From assembly GCA_027579435.1 (NCBI GenBank), contig JANBPK010001206.1, positions 1 to 64,000 on the forward strand: a DNA stretch of 64,000 nt, written 5' to 3'. The position numbers and the translations under genes are program-made. Positions 47,838 through 58,983 of this stretch are shown piece by piece. The stretch is from Candolleomyces eurysporus. Its lineage: Eukaryota; Basidiomycota; Agaricomycetes; Agaricales; Psathyrellaceae. Under the pieces are notes generated by a model. The model was not told where the DNA came from, made no database searches, and was given only the letters and a program-made list of their open reading frames with translations. Position 1 is the stretch's first letter. Every line of letters begins with the position of its first letter.

Positions 47838-49812
47838 TCAGACACCCCTCTGCAAACGCCACCGATTGAGCTGTGGAGGGTGGGTAGCGACCGACAAAGC
47901 CGGGTTCGTCGCTACGAGAGTTTCAGCTCGTAGCCATGACGTAGTGCAAACAACGCACCTCTGCGGAATATCAACCACACTCCTGAGATACGTAAATTCA
48001 TCAAACGTATACTTGAGCACCTGTCGTCCATCTGTAGAGGCGTCAGCTCGCGTTCAATTTCTAGTCGGAACACGTACGGCCGGACTCTCCAACCCCACCA
48101 AACGGAATATCGTTTGAAGCCAACTGCTGGAATGTGTCATTAAACACAAAGTTTCCGCTCATCGTGCTATTAAGAATCTTTTCTTGTAGACTCTTGTCCT
48201 CAGTGAACGCGTAAATGACAAGTGGGTGATCCCTAGCAAATCATAAGCACACCTCTCGCCAGAAATAATAGCAATTCACCTCCTCCTAACAAACTCGAGC
48301 CCCTCCTCCAAACTCTTCACCCCAATAACGGGCAAGACAGGAGCAAAAAGCTCTTCCTCCATCAACACGTCCTTTCCGATCTCTTCGAGCGACATGGTCT
48401 CGGGGAATACGACAACAGTGGGCTCGATGCCTCGGTCGGGTGTAGAGGTAACGGAGCCGGGGCCTGTCTGGCCTCCGAGGACGACCTTGCCTACGGTTTG
48501 TTAGTTTAATGCACCCGGAGAACGGAGAACGTGTAAGCACAAACGCACCCTTTGTCCCCTCCAACAACCCCTTGATCCTCTTGAAATGCGTCTGCGACAC
48601 AATCCTCGCATAACTCGACTCGGGATGCAAAGCCCCTTTCGGGAAGAACGTCTTTAGAGCCTTCGAGACGGCCGAAACGAAAGACGGGATGGACGTAGTG
48701 GGGATCAGGACGTAGTCCGGAGCTATGCAAATCTAGTCGGCTCCGTGTCAGCTGACGAAAGCAAAAGAGGTAGATATTCGTACCTGCCCAGCATTGTTAA
48801 TCTTCCCCCATATGATTCGCCTCGCCGCCGTCTCTAGATCCCCACACGTCTCGGGGTGTACGATCACAGGCGACTTGCCACCCAGCTCAAGAGTCATAGG
48901 CGTCAAGTGGCGAGCAGCGGCGGCAGAGATGATACGCGCAACTCGGCCGTTACCCGTATAGAATATCTGATCCCCTATAAAGCCCAGCTCGGTTAGCTAT
49001 CGCATTAAAGGTGAAGGAACTGGACGTACATTTCAGCTGCAAAACCCTCGTAATCTCTTTCACACCACCCAACACAACTCTATAGGCCCTCGGATCGAGA
49101 TACTTTTCAACCAACTTGGCCATCAAGGAAGAGAACTGAGGTACTACTTCGGAGAGTTTGATCGCGGCTGGGCATCCGGCTGCGACCGCTCCGAGGAGGG
49201 GTTGGAACGTTAGGATGAGGGGATAGTTCCATGGTCTGGAGTGAAAGCGTGAGCAAAATCGTCAAGACAAGGAATGAAACGCATACTCACGAGATAACCA
49301 GGCCAACCCCCTTTGCCCTCCTCTCGACCTTTGCCTTCCAGTTCTTCTGCCACCCAGCACTCATCTCGACCTTCTCCGCGTCTCCTCCAGTAACCCACTC
49401 CTCCACNTTTTGCGCCGTTATCAGAGCCCGTTCGATGACTGCACCAACTTCGGCTAGCAGCACCTCTTCACGAGGCTTTCCGAGGTCCTGGAAGAGAGCG
49501 TCGCAGATGGCATCGGCGTTTTCCTGGCACAACCTGGCGATTTGGAGAACTTGGTGCGTGCGGTAGGGGATGGAGAGGAGTGGGAAGGGTGGGGTGTTGA
49601 AGGTGCCGTTGGTTGAAGGTGCCGAGGAGGATAGAGAAGAGAGCGAGGCGGAGAGGAATGTTGCGTGCAACTCGGCATGAATCTAAATGCATTAGATGAG
49701 AGGTGTGATCCTCCCAGCAGAAATGAAGCAGGAAACTCACCCTGTCAATCTCCTCGAGGGGCGTGCATTCGTACGGCGGGGACGACATCGTTGTAGTCTC
49801 TTGAACGTTCAT
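47838..49812 (-). CDS. Aldehyde dehydrogenase, class 3 (fatty-aldehyde) type
   Basis: About seven exons. It starts at MNVQETTT (49812) or MSSPPYECTPLEEIDR (49788); a GTGAGT intron then leads to IHAELHATFLSASLSSLSSS. Landmarks: IARLCQENADAICDALFQDL, GKPREEVLLAEVGAVIERAL, VGLVISPWNYPLILTFQPL, PAAIKLSEVVPQFSSLMAKL, QIFYTGNGRVARIISAAA, catalytic Glu in PMTLELGGKSPVIVHPETC, catalytic Cys in NNAGQICIAPDYVLIPTT, and near the end FNDTFQQLASNDIPFGGVGE followed by SGHGRQVLKYTFDEFTYLR. Both catalytic residues are present. These enzymes oxidise medium- to long-chain aldehydes with NAD(P). The last exon is uncertain: reading on gives an unusual tail to 47838, while a donor after DIPQR could splice to another end. 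An N at 49407 falls in frame. The protein has about 520 residues. Confidence 0.9.
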
Positions 49813-51655
49813 GGGAAATAGGCTGTCCGTCAAGTAAGCTTTGAATGAATGAATTCGTGCAGGGTCCGCTATTTAACCCTTCTGAGCGACCGCGCGGGTA
49901 ACGTCCCGGTGTTAAAGAGCAACGAGCTGGAATAGGAACAAGGAGAAGTCGAAGACGTCCTTCCTCTGAGTATCCCAGAGGGCTCGAGCGAATGACCTAT
50001 CCACAACGTAAGCTCCCAACTTCTATCCACATGCACACGGAATGAATAAGGAACTCTGGACTCACCTGCTCTTATCCAAGAGAGGACGTCGATCTATATA
50101 CTGGCCTGTCAGTCCCACGAGTGAATATGGAACTATCAATTCGTCAGATATAACGTTTCTGTCTCCCTGACCCTTTGCAAACTCAAAGTAACGAGCGAAC
50201 TACGGGTCATTGGTCATCGTTAGCTCGCATTCCATAGCGCGATCACGGTCGTACCGGCCAGTTGTCGCAGGCAGCTGACCCAACTGAACCTCCGAAGAAA
50301 TAGCAGGGTCAAGGCGACGTCACCAGGTATGAGGAGAAGACGAGAGGAAGATACGACCAGCGGAAAAATCATTTTGCAGTTGCGTTGTCCGGCAGTCGGG
50401 ATTGGGTTTGGATTTGATTGCCGGTCCATGCATTGATAGAGAGGCGGATCTTTCTCACGCTCAGTGCGAGGCGGCACCATGTCTGGGGCGTGCAGGTTGG
50501 GTTTGGGGATCCGCAAGAAAAGGGCGACTGGAGATTGATCTCCTGATAAACTAGGTGATGCAATGGGCTTCCCGGGCTTGGTCTCCAAGTTACGATCCAG
50601 GGCGAACTTCGACCACATAGATGATGATCATACTCAATAAGCATCATATCAGAGAAGCCAAGCTGCTACCAGAACAAGGTCCAAGTAAGTATGTGGGCAC
50701 GGCGGCCCCAGCGCGCACGCCGCTGTTCAGCCAATTCGTACAAAGACTTCCAACGGAACTTCGTCGTCTCCATGCAATAACAATTTGTTGCCGTGATTTG
50801 TTCTTGCTATAAGCAGTCTTCAGCGGAGGGCCCCATGGGCGCGCACAACAAATGTCGTCCCTGGAGGCCGGTCGTCCCAGGCTCCATGCACCAACCCCGT
50901 CCATCCCGGGCGAGATGGATGGAATGATGAACATCGCAACCACCTGTAGATGTCTTTCATTTCCCGCCACGCATTTTTTCGAGCTAATTGTACAGGTAAG
51001 TGTGCTGGATACACGTAATTCAGTAGGCTGGTTGTTGTACTAATAACTTGAGCTCATTTCGGTGGCTAGTCGGGGAGTGTTATATTTAGCCCGAATAAAG
51101 GTCTTGGAAGTTCTTGGCGAACTCACATAAACCCCAGTGAGAAGGCGGTCCTCGAATGATCCAATGATCGTCCGCGAGATTCATCAATGTGCCGCGCTCT
51201 CTTTACAGCACGGCTCAATCAACTCGGAAGAACTCCAATGTGCAATGGCAAACAATGTTTAGAATCTTTAGCGACTAGACTTCTGCGCCAACACTCTTAA
51301 ACCTCGATGTCAAAAGACATTGGGGCGGGTTACTTATTCGGTACGGTTTCCGCCGAGCATCCCGCTCGAGCGAGAACGCCAAATTTTGATTGGCGCCGCG
51401 CAAATTTGAATTGAAATTTCACCTCATCATCCATCCGGTGATATTCATCGACAACTGCAGCCTGTCAGACACCCTGCAGCCACCATATACGGGCGGTGAT
51501 GGCTGGTCATTTTCGCTCCATTTCCCGGCTGGGTTGTATATAAACTCGAGGTGACAGTGATATTTGATTCCCTACTTTCTCTTTCTCTGTCTGTTCCCCC
51601 CCCCTAATACTCTCATCGCATCTTAACTCGTTTAATTGAACCTTTCCTTGACAAG
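49813..51655. other. Intergenic region with one weak frame
   Basis: A 132-codon minus-strand frame (50618-50220) begins MWSKFALDRNLETKPGKPIA and ends with a hydrophobic segment (MIFPLVVSSSRLLLIPGDVA). It has no known domain and no splice partner. Elsewhere in 49.8-51.5 kb I see nothing. Confidence 0.3.
51538..51607 (+). promoter_or_regulatory. TATA box and pyrimidine-rich initiator before the 51656 gene
   Basis: TATATAAA at 51538-51545 lies about 110 nt before the ATG. It is followed by a CT-rich run (CTTTCTCTTTCTCTG.. then a nine-C run) near 51574-51606. TATA plus a pyrimidine tract next to the start is typical of strongly expressed fungal genes. Confidence 0.55.
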
Positions 51656-52421
51656 ATGAAGTTCTCTTACGCTGCCGCTGCTCTCCTCCTCGCTGGCTCT
51701 GGTACGCTGCTTTGCCTTAATTAACGCGTTTTTCGCGTTCGAGGGGGTCATCACGCTAACCCTGCTTTGCTGGCAGCCTCCGCCTCGGCCATTGAGGGTC
51801 TCTTCCGTCGTCAGAGCGTCCAGGACATGCTTGCCGCCATCCCCCCTGCATGCCAGACACCCTGCCAGCCCCTCGTTAGCTTGGAATCCGTGCGTTCCTC
51901 TTTCTCCCCTTTTGCTCTCAGCCTGCGCCTAACGCCGTGACTTCGCGATTCAGACTTGCGGCAGTGACCCGAATCCTCAGCGATGCGCCTGCACCCAGAA
52001 AACCCTCGATGACATGGAGACCTGTGTCACTTGCGTCGTTAGGGAAGTCACCAGCGCGTCTGGCGGAAGCGGACTTGATCCCGCCACCCTCCAGACCGCC
52101 ATCGACACTGCGATGGAGAGTACGTCTTCCCCTTTCATGTTTATCATGGCTCGTGATTAATAATATCGTTCTCCAGGCTTCTTGGACACCTGCAAGGCCG
52201 CTGGCGTGGACTTGGCTAACGGTGGTGGCTCTTCCAGTGGTACCACTGGCACGACCGCCGCTGGAACTGCCACCAACACTTCTCCCGCCGCCGCCAACAC
52301 CTCTGGTTCCTCGAGCAACCAGAACGGCGGTAGCAGCAACCAGGGCAGCGGTGCCAGCCGCGTCGAGTTCGCTGCTAGTGCCCTCGTTGCCGTGGCTGCC
52401 GGCGCTGCTTTGCTTATTTGA
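51656..52421 (+). CDS. Small secreted CFEM-like protein with GPI-type tail
   Basis: Four exons starting at ATG 51656: 51656-51701, 51777-51889, 51954-52119 and about 52177-52421, phases 1, 0 and 1, giving 189 residues. The signal peptide MKFSYAAAALLLAGSASAS is followed by a Kex2-like site, EGLFRRQSVQDML. The core is PPACQTPCQPLVSLESTC, DPNPQRCACTQKTLDD and METCVTCVV, with the last Cys in DTCKAAGVD. Spacing is C-x3-C-x9-C-x8-C-x-C-x10-C-x2-C. An Asp lies just before CxC, as in haem-binding CFEM domains. A Ser/Gly/Thr/Asn linker ends in ASALVAVAAGAALLI, suited to GPI anchoring. Codon use is strongly C-ending, unlike most neighbours, which together with the TATA/CT promoter suggests high expression. 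It heads a tandem pair. Confidence 0.85.
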
Positions 52422-52978
52422 GTGCCCTGGGAATAGGAGTGGTTTGAGGATAGAGGTTTCTTGAACGTGGATGTTTCGATGAAGTATTGTTCGCTCAAAA
52501 CGTACCCTACCTGTTGTTTATACCCTGTCTTGAATGCCTGTCTTTGCTGTATGTAATTGCTGGCTACTCGGGAACATCTATCCTGATGGTGTTCTCGTGT
52601 AAATATCCACTCTTTTGCGCTCTCCACAAGGCATTGTTGGTCTCACATACAAAGTTCTGGCTAGCAGGCAAGGTGTTAGTTTCAACAATCTATGTTGGTA
52701 CACAAGGGATGCCTGTGAACCCCCTATGTGAATGCCTCTCGCGGATTTCTCCTCGTTTGCCCCATTCGCGTTCGCCTTTTTGGAGACTTCGTTGAATTGA
52801 AACTTTGAATTGTTACCCTGCCAGTCCACGAGTCACTCCTCATCTCAGCTCGCAACCACGGGTTATGGGCGCTGATGCCTACCACAAATTCGTGGGTGAC
52901 TGACGATATTCCTTTCCGCTTCCGATTTTTCGCTCCATTGACACCCATCGTTACTTTCTGAGCTCTACTCGTGGCAAA

Positions 52979-53632
52979 ATGAAACTCCCTTGCGCCGTCA
53001 CAGCTTTGCTCCTCGCGGGTCTTGGTACGTAGCGACCATTCAACACAACTTTGGCGTTCCTCGGTTTTGATTATTCGCGTTTTCTTGGCGGGGTACTGAT
53101 CTTGGTTTAGTCTCTGGTTCGATCGTTGAGGGTCTTGTTCGTCGGCAGAGCGTCGGAGGGCTCATAGCAATGATCCATGACGTGTGCCAAGTCCCTTGTG
53201 AACCCCTGGTTAGCACGCAAACGGTACGCCTGTGCCTCATACTCGTTTACCGTTATGTCTGAATCATCCCTCTTTCCTGGTTCGCGATGTAGCGCTGCAA
53301 CGCCGACGCGAACCCGCACCAATGCGCCTGCACTACCTCAGTCCTCTCAATCATAGATTCCTGCGCCGACTGCATCGTCAACCGCTCACCCGAAAGTGCA
53401 AAAGACCTGCAGAGCTATGTCGACACCGCTACGAGAAGTGCGTCCACGTCTGCTTGTGCGCTCTCTTCTAGTCCATTATTACTCACATTATTTCTACCAC
53501 ACGACAGCCTTTTCGAACGAATGTAAAGCAGCTGGCTTCGAAATCAAGGCCAGTGGTTCGATCAGAGTCGAGTTTGTGGGTAGTAGCGCACTCCTTGGTA
53601 TACTTGGAGTTGGAGCTGTTTTGCTCACTTGA
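52979..53632 (+). CDS. Small secreted CFEM-like protein, short tail
   Basis: Four exons: 52979-53024, 53111-53223, 53293-53437 and 53508-53632, with the same phases as the upstream copy (1, 0, 1), giving 142 residues. The signal peptide is MKLPCAVTALLLAGLVSGS, then EGLVRRQSVGGL with a dibasic site. The core is HDVCQVPCEPLVSTQTRC, NPHQCACTTSVL and SCADCIVNRS, with the last Cys in NECKAAGFE. Exons 1 and 2 have exactly the lengths of the 51656 gene (46 and 113 nt), so this is a tandem duplicate. The Ser/Thr linker is almost absent: CKAAG is followed within about 15 residues by the hydrophobic end (ALLGILGVGAVLLT). The protein would sit closer to the membrane than its neighbour. Confidence 0.8.
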
Positions 53633-54994
53633 AAGCCACCAATTGTTGAGTGCTGTATTCAATCAGTATAGCCCCTTGCAACGATGGGGTCCATCGTAGA
53701 TCAAAATGGGAATGCAAATAATTCGAAGTCGATACCCAACGAGTGCATGTAAGGTAATTGTAACACTAGTCTTGGCTCTACTCCCCAAAGTACAAATTTC
53801 AGGACAACTTTCAGCTTCGAGGGAAGCTGTAGATAGTCGGACTCGATGAGAAAATGCGGCGGTGCTCTGTCTTACTTCCCAAGAAAGGCGCCACCATCGT
53901 AGACTGCATCCTTGCGCCTCACGGAGATAGACCCGTTCCTCAAGATATCGTCGATGAATCACGAAGCCAGGCTCTTGCACTATGCCTTCACCAGTCTCAC
54001 CGATCTCCTGTTCGCATTCGATAGTCATACGCAAAAAACGTCTCACTAAGGTGATATGATAGTGTATACAAGTCAGCTGTCTCTGCCACAGGCTCTGCAA
54101 CCATTATGATCATTCGATGCTCCGGAATCTCATAATTCGCGGTTACCAATATACGAGGTGCACTGTAATTCACGTTTTTTGTACTTCCTGCCCGGGAGGT
54201 TGCCGATCATGACTGCCCTTTGTACTAGTGACGATTTGACGCCACGGTAGATTGTTCACCACGCAGATTGTCCATGACTACAGGCTCCCGGGTTGTACAT
54301 TCGATACTCTCATCTCGCCTGCGCCCTTGCCCTGTTCTTTTGTTTCTCTCTTTCTTTCAAGTTGAGCTGGTCCTTTCTATGGAATTCCGTTCGCTGTTGG
54401 TTCCTCTTCTCCTTGTTTTCTTTTTCCTCACTTCGAGTAGCTAGCTAGTTGATCGTTTTACTTACCGACTCTATCATCATCGTTGAAAGTATGTACTTGA
54501 TATACTAATATCTCTTTCGTTTACTCTCATTCTATTTTCCCGCTCTTCTCTCTCGTCTCGTCTCGTCTACGTCATTCTCGTGTCTCTCGACCTCATTGAA
54601 CATGTCTATCTCCATCGCCGTTTTCTTCTTTATCTCTCCATCTACTATCGACCGTCTCTACTTACTCTTGTTGACTTCATCCCATCCCGTCTTTCGTGGT
54701 CTTTGTTGGTATGGTGTGAATGAATAAATGAATGAATCTTTTTGCCACGGACTTGCGTGAGTCGAGGTTGGCTCTTTCGAGGCATTCGAGCGTCAAGGCA
54801 TAGGAGAGAGCGTGCCCGTTGAAACGATCGGTAGGCCTCAACTACCATAGCGTGTCTAGGAGGCCGTCGTTGGGAGTGCGATTCGTGGCACACTAATAAG
54901 AAGTACGTCCCGGTCGATTCTATTGTAACACTAAATACCTAAATACATCCTGGTAGAGCTAAGTGGCCATAGATCAAAGCTTTGTCCGAAAGTA
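53633..54994. other. Intergenic, pyrimidine-rich patch
   Basis: A CT-rich plus-strand stretch covers about 54.3-54.7 kb and includes TCTCG repeated (54551-54568). Minus-strand frames at 53663-54100 and 54645-54893 lack motifs. No gene supported. Confidence 0.35.
54551..54568. repeat. TCTCG short tandem repeat
   Basis: Consecutive TCTCG units lie inside a longer pyrimidine-rich tract upstream of nothing annotated on the plus strand. Confidence 0.6.
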
Positions 54995-57499
54995 CTATTC
55001 GTCATCACTATCAATACTGGAGGTCAGAGATTCCGGGGCGCTTTCGTAGTCACTTTCCAATTCCAGTTCGTCAATACAGTCAATGTCATCGAATGGATTG
55101 TCTTCCTGCTCTAGAATCGGATTCTTGTCGCGCACCATGACCTTGTATATATGTTTTAGCAGGTCGTGCAGGGCTTCCGATTCGTAGAGCTCATCAATAA
55201 TACTGGTCCATAGGTCAATTCCCCAGGGTCCAGGAGTCCCCAATGCTCGAACGACCTTGTGCTCCCTCCAATCGGGCTCCGAGATCACCTGGTGCAAGTA
55301 CTGGGCACTGTCGTATGACACAAGTACCATCGCATCCTCTGATAGGATGAGGGGCATGGCTGCTTGGAGCATAAATGTGAATGCACTATCGAGAGATGAT
55401 TGCGCATGGGAGGCGACTTTGTGGGCGATGGAAAGAGTGTCTGTTTCTATGGATTTGACAAAGAACTTGGATATTCTCGAAGGGTGGAACAAAGAATCTA
55501 AAGGCGAGCTGTTGGAGTAGTGCCCTTGGCGCAGGCTGCAGTATGTTTGGATAATGCAGGCCGTGAGGTCCAGTGCGATTACCTTTTTTATCAGGGGGAG
55601 ATAGGTTTTTTTTAGACTTCAAGAATGTCCGACGGCCCCGTGCCCAGGAATGGCACCAGTTGTGCAAGGCAAATAGACACACATCTTCCAGCTCGCTACC
55701 AATTGTATCTGTGGTGGTGGAGGTCATGCGATCGAGCATAGCTGAAAGCAGCCGTGCTGTTTCTTTGTCGGCGTCTACGGCGAATTCGAAAGAGAGATGC
55801 GGACTCTGCAGGAACTCTCTGAAAGATGAGTGGATGAACAGGTCGTCAATTCTGCTGTCTTCTTTGCCTTTCCCAACCCGAAGAACTGCATGCAAGGGTC
55901 GGAGGGCCTTGACTCCACAGCCAGGAGGTCGCCTTGATAGGCGGTCCAAGACGCGAAGGGCTATATTATGCGTGTAGTGCTCGAAAAATAGATTTTCCGA
56001 CTCTATTACTTCCCCGAGAACCTCCATCATCAGAGACTGATTCCTTTGAGGACAGGATCGCATGATTTGCCTGTAGAGCTCGTAAAGGGAGGAGAATGGC
56101 GTAGAATGTGAGATATCTGGTCTGTTGGTGTGGGAATACTTGGTGATTTCCTTGAGTAGCTGTCGAGGATCACCGTATTCATCGTCGATGTGGCGAATAA
56201 CGGTGGCAGCGTAGACCATGTGACCTTCACTGTGACGAAGCAACCCCTGTTCTTCTGGCCACTCTTCATCGGGTTCTTCGAAGCGTTTTGCAATGCGGGA
56301 GAGCTCTGCCCTCACGAACCGTTTGACATCATTCATGTGGTCCTCGACTTTGTAAAGATCGAGAGGCTCAACTACGTCATTGAACGGTGTCGACTCTAAG
56401 TGGCGCTTGATCCATGCCTCGGGTCTGCTGAGGATGAGGAATGAAAGGGGGAGATGATGCGAATGGAGGGAATGGATGAGATCGAGGACTCGAATCTGGA
56501 CGACTTCTTGGTCTTCGGCGTATTTCTTTTCTACCAGAGACTCGCGGTCCGAGTTGATACACTCGTCGATCCCGTCAACGATCACGAGCCTACTGGGCAT
56601 AATATCGACGTTGGGGAGGGATTCGAACGGCTTGACAATGAGCTCGATGAGTTGATTTTCGAGCGCCATCTTCACGATGCCCGGCTTTGACTTGATGACG
56701 CTGTCAATATGGCGACAAAGTCCCGGGATGGATTGAGCAAGCTGGTAAGCAAGGGTAATAATGAAACGGGCGGGAGAGTTGCGCTCTGCTGAGTTCCTCC
56801 AGAAGAAGAACGTTGCCCCAACTGGGTTGTCGAAACCGAGTTCCATCGCATCCAGCCTCTCCTTGACGGTTCCGGCGACTGCGGTTTTCCCATACCCCAA
56901 AGGCGCATGCACCCACATAATCTTCTTCTGCCCATCCTTGTCCAAGTACCAGCCTATGACCCGACCAAGGACGACGTCGCGAGTACCAGGGTGGCATAAT
57001 GGAGGGGGGCACCGTTCTTCGGATTCATGCATGGCTCCCATGGCGGCATGTTGATACAGAAACTGGAGACCTAGCAGCAAACAGCTTTGTTAATAGAAAC
57101 CACGTAAGCACCCCGTACTCGGCTTACTGTCGAGCGTGGAATCTTGAATGTTGTTGTGAACGCCGCCATATATATCGCCATTGATAATAGGAGCATGACT
57201 AAATTGTTGGTTGTACACAGCAGGCTGATGAGCTCGCCTGTAATCTTGAATCCGTCGACCTAGTAATCGGTCGATTCAGCACAACGAGAAGACTGGCGGG
57301 AGCGCCACATACCATCGTTTTGACTGTCATGTTCTCCTTGTGGTCCAATGCTCGCCCGCGTAATTGATGAGCGTTGACGTTGAAGGGGTGGACCTATATG
57401 GCCAGAGCATGTTAGTTACTTCTCCACTGGTAAATATACTTGTAGCTCACCGACTGCACCCACGCTGCCGTGGCTCAACTGCCTCTTCGCCCTTAGCAT
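54995..57499 (-). CDS. NACHT-type P-loop NTPase (STAND/NLR-like)
   Basis: The start is ATG 57499 (MLRAKRQLSHGSVGAV). Three small exons join in phase to give HAPIINGDIYGGVHNNIQDS, a segment common just before NACHT domains in Agaricomycetes. The NTPase follows: P-loop VHAPLGYGKTAVAGTV, where the first Gly of the classic motif is Ala; ATFFFWRNSAERNSPARFII; Walker B SRLVIVDGIDECIN; and a sensor-like LSFLILSRPEAWI. Later parts are helical (GHMVYAATVIRHIDDEYGDP, RVLDRLSRRPPGCGVKALRP, FREFLQSPHLSFEF). An intron near 55590-55545 leads to the C-terminal exon (LFHPSRISKFFVKSIETD.. to SLTSSIDSDDE at 54995), but the phase is off by one beside A runs. There are no WD40, ankyrin or TPR repeats at the C-terminus. 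Such proteins act in fungal non-self recognition and cell death; the role here is inferred. Confidence 0.85.
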
Positions 57500-58023
57500 G
57501 GTATCGAGGTCGTGGTGCGCTGGAAAAAGAGTTGACATGAGTTTAGCGCCCGTTCACAGCGTATATCAAGCCTTCCTCCCACGGCTGTTTGTTGCGTCTC
57601 TCGGCTGTGCCATGATTACGAGGGTATACATGGTAAGCAATCGTTCTTTTAATCGGACAACCGTCGCTTGGTGGGGGCTTCGCAGAATGTAATGATCATA
57701 TATGTATAGAATGTTCTGTTTGCGTAATTCGCAACAGATGGACTCATGAGAGCTGAGATTAAAATCAAAAAACCCTCAAAGCCTGCTTTAATTTGCTGCA
57801 ACACTCGCATCCTGTATACAGAAATTGCCCGTCCGGGCGTACCTGGACACTCGGTATCTTTCTTAGAATATAGATCTGATTTCAGTCGGTCTTTGAGAGC
57901 AATCATATACAAGTACTATTAGTTGCTGAATAATGTATACATGGAACGCACAGACCACAATGATTTTGAACGCATAGTATAGCCACAAGGCGGTGGTGTA
58001 AGTTTGAGTGGCTGTGGTTCCCT

Positions 58024-58431
58024 ATGGCCGTGGCTGAGGTTCTTCTCTCCTACCTGTTATCTTCAACAGCTTACAGCAGTCCTGAGTATTACCTCAAGGG
58101 CAGTGGTTTTGCGTCTCGCAATCCCAAAATCAAGCTTGTGCGTTCTCACCTTTCTCTGGTGGCACTGTTTTGCCATCCGCTGCTTGAATGGAGGGCTCCC
58201 TGCTCTGCACCGCTCTTTTATTCGATTGTCCATGCTCGGGCTGATGAGGCGCCGCTTCCACTACCTGATATTTACTCGCAAATTCACCGCCATTTGAACA
58301 GTTATTCAAAGAGGTTGCGCTTGGATCAATTTGGTATTGCCCAAACTGTAGCTAAACTATCAGCCTCTTTAGCAGTAATGACTGGGATTCTTTTGATCAA
58401 CAATGGGTTAAAGGACAAGGTACATATGTGA
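58024..58431 (+). CDS. Hypothetical protein, weak
   Basis: A 135-codon intronless frame reads MAVAEVLLSYLLSSTAYSSP.. and ends LNSYSKRLRLDQFGIAQTVA with a hydrophobic segment (SASLAVMTGILLI). It is protein-like in places but has no recognised domain, and convergent weak coding lies downstream. Confidence 0.25.
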   Translation: MAVAEVLLSYLLSSTAYSSPEYYLKGSGFASRNPKIKLVRSHLSLVALFCHPLLEWRAPCSAPLFYSIVHARADEAPLPLPDIYSQIHRHLNSYSKRLRLDQFGIAQTVAKLSASLAVMTGILLINNGLKDKVHM

Positions 58432-58513
58432 TGTTGTTGAGAACGATGACACTGGATGGCATTTTAATCCTGAGGTGGTTTCAATGGATCGACGTGACCA
58501 GAGAAGAGCTCAA

Positions 58514-58983
58514 CTAGGGAATGAATTGGAAAGACTCAAAGATTGAGACGATAGAACCATTGATTTCTACCAAGAAAACGGAGAAAAAACAATCCGAACC
58601 GCAGAGGAACAGGTAGAGGAAATACAAGACGATTAGGAAACGGCCTTTGAGGGAAGAACGGAATTTTGTTTCATCCAATGCAATGTCGACTCCGGGGGCA
58701 ACGGTACGTTCCAGCGGTGCAAGAATATAATCCAATAGGGCTATGTCGTTTTCCTTGACCAAGTACGAGGCCAACATTTCGGACCCGCTGTCTAGCGCCT
58801 GCAGTCGTCCAGAAATTTTGGACGCGGTCTGGATTTTTGCCTGTTGCAAGATCTACGAGGGTATATAATGAGTCTGCGAATATGGAGGTAGTTGCAGAGG
58901 CATGCCTTGAGTCTTTTTTTGTTAAGTGTATCATCCTTGGGACTGGTTTGGTGAACAAGTCTGTGTTCCCCTAACGGCGGCAT
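58514..58983 (-). CDS. Hypothetical protein with terminal membrane helix, weak
   Basis: After a likely acceptor (CCTCGTAG) near 58856 the frame reads ILQQAKIQTASKISGRLQAL, DSGSEMLASYLVKENDIALL and ERTVAPGVDIALDETKF. It ends in a hydrophobic stretch (RFLIVLYFLYLFLCG). An upstream frame starting MPPLGEHRLVHQ at 58983 could be exon 1 but lacks a good donor. Domain unknown. Confidence 0.28.
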
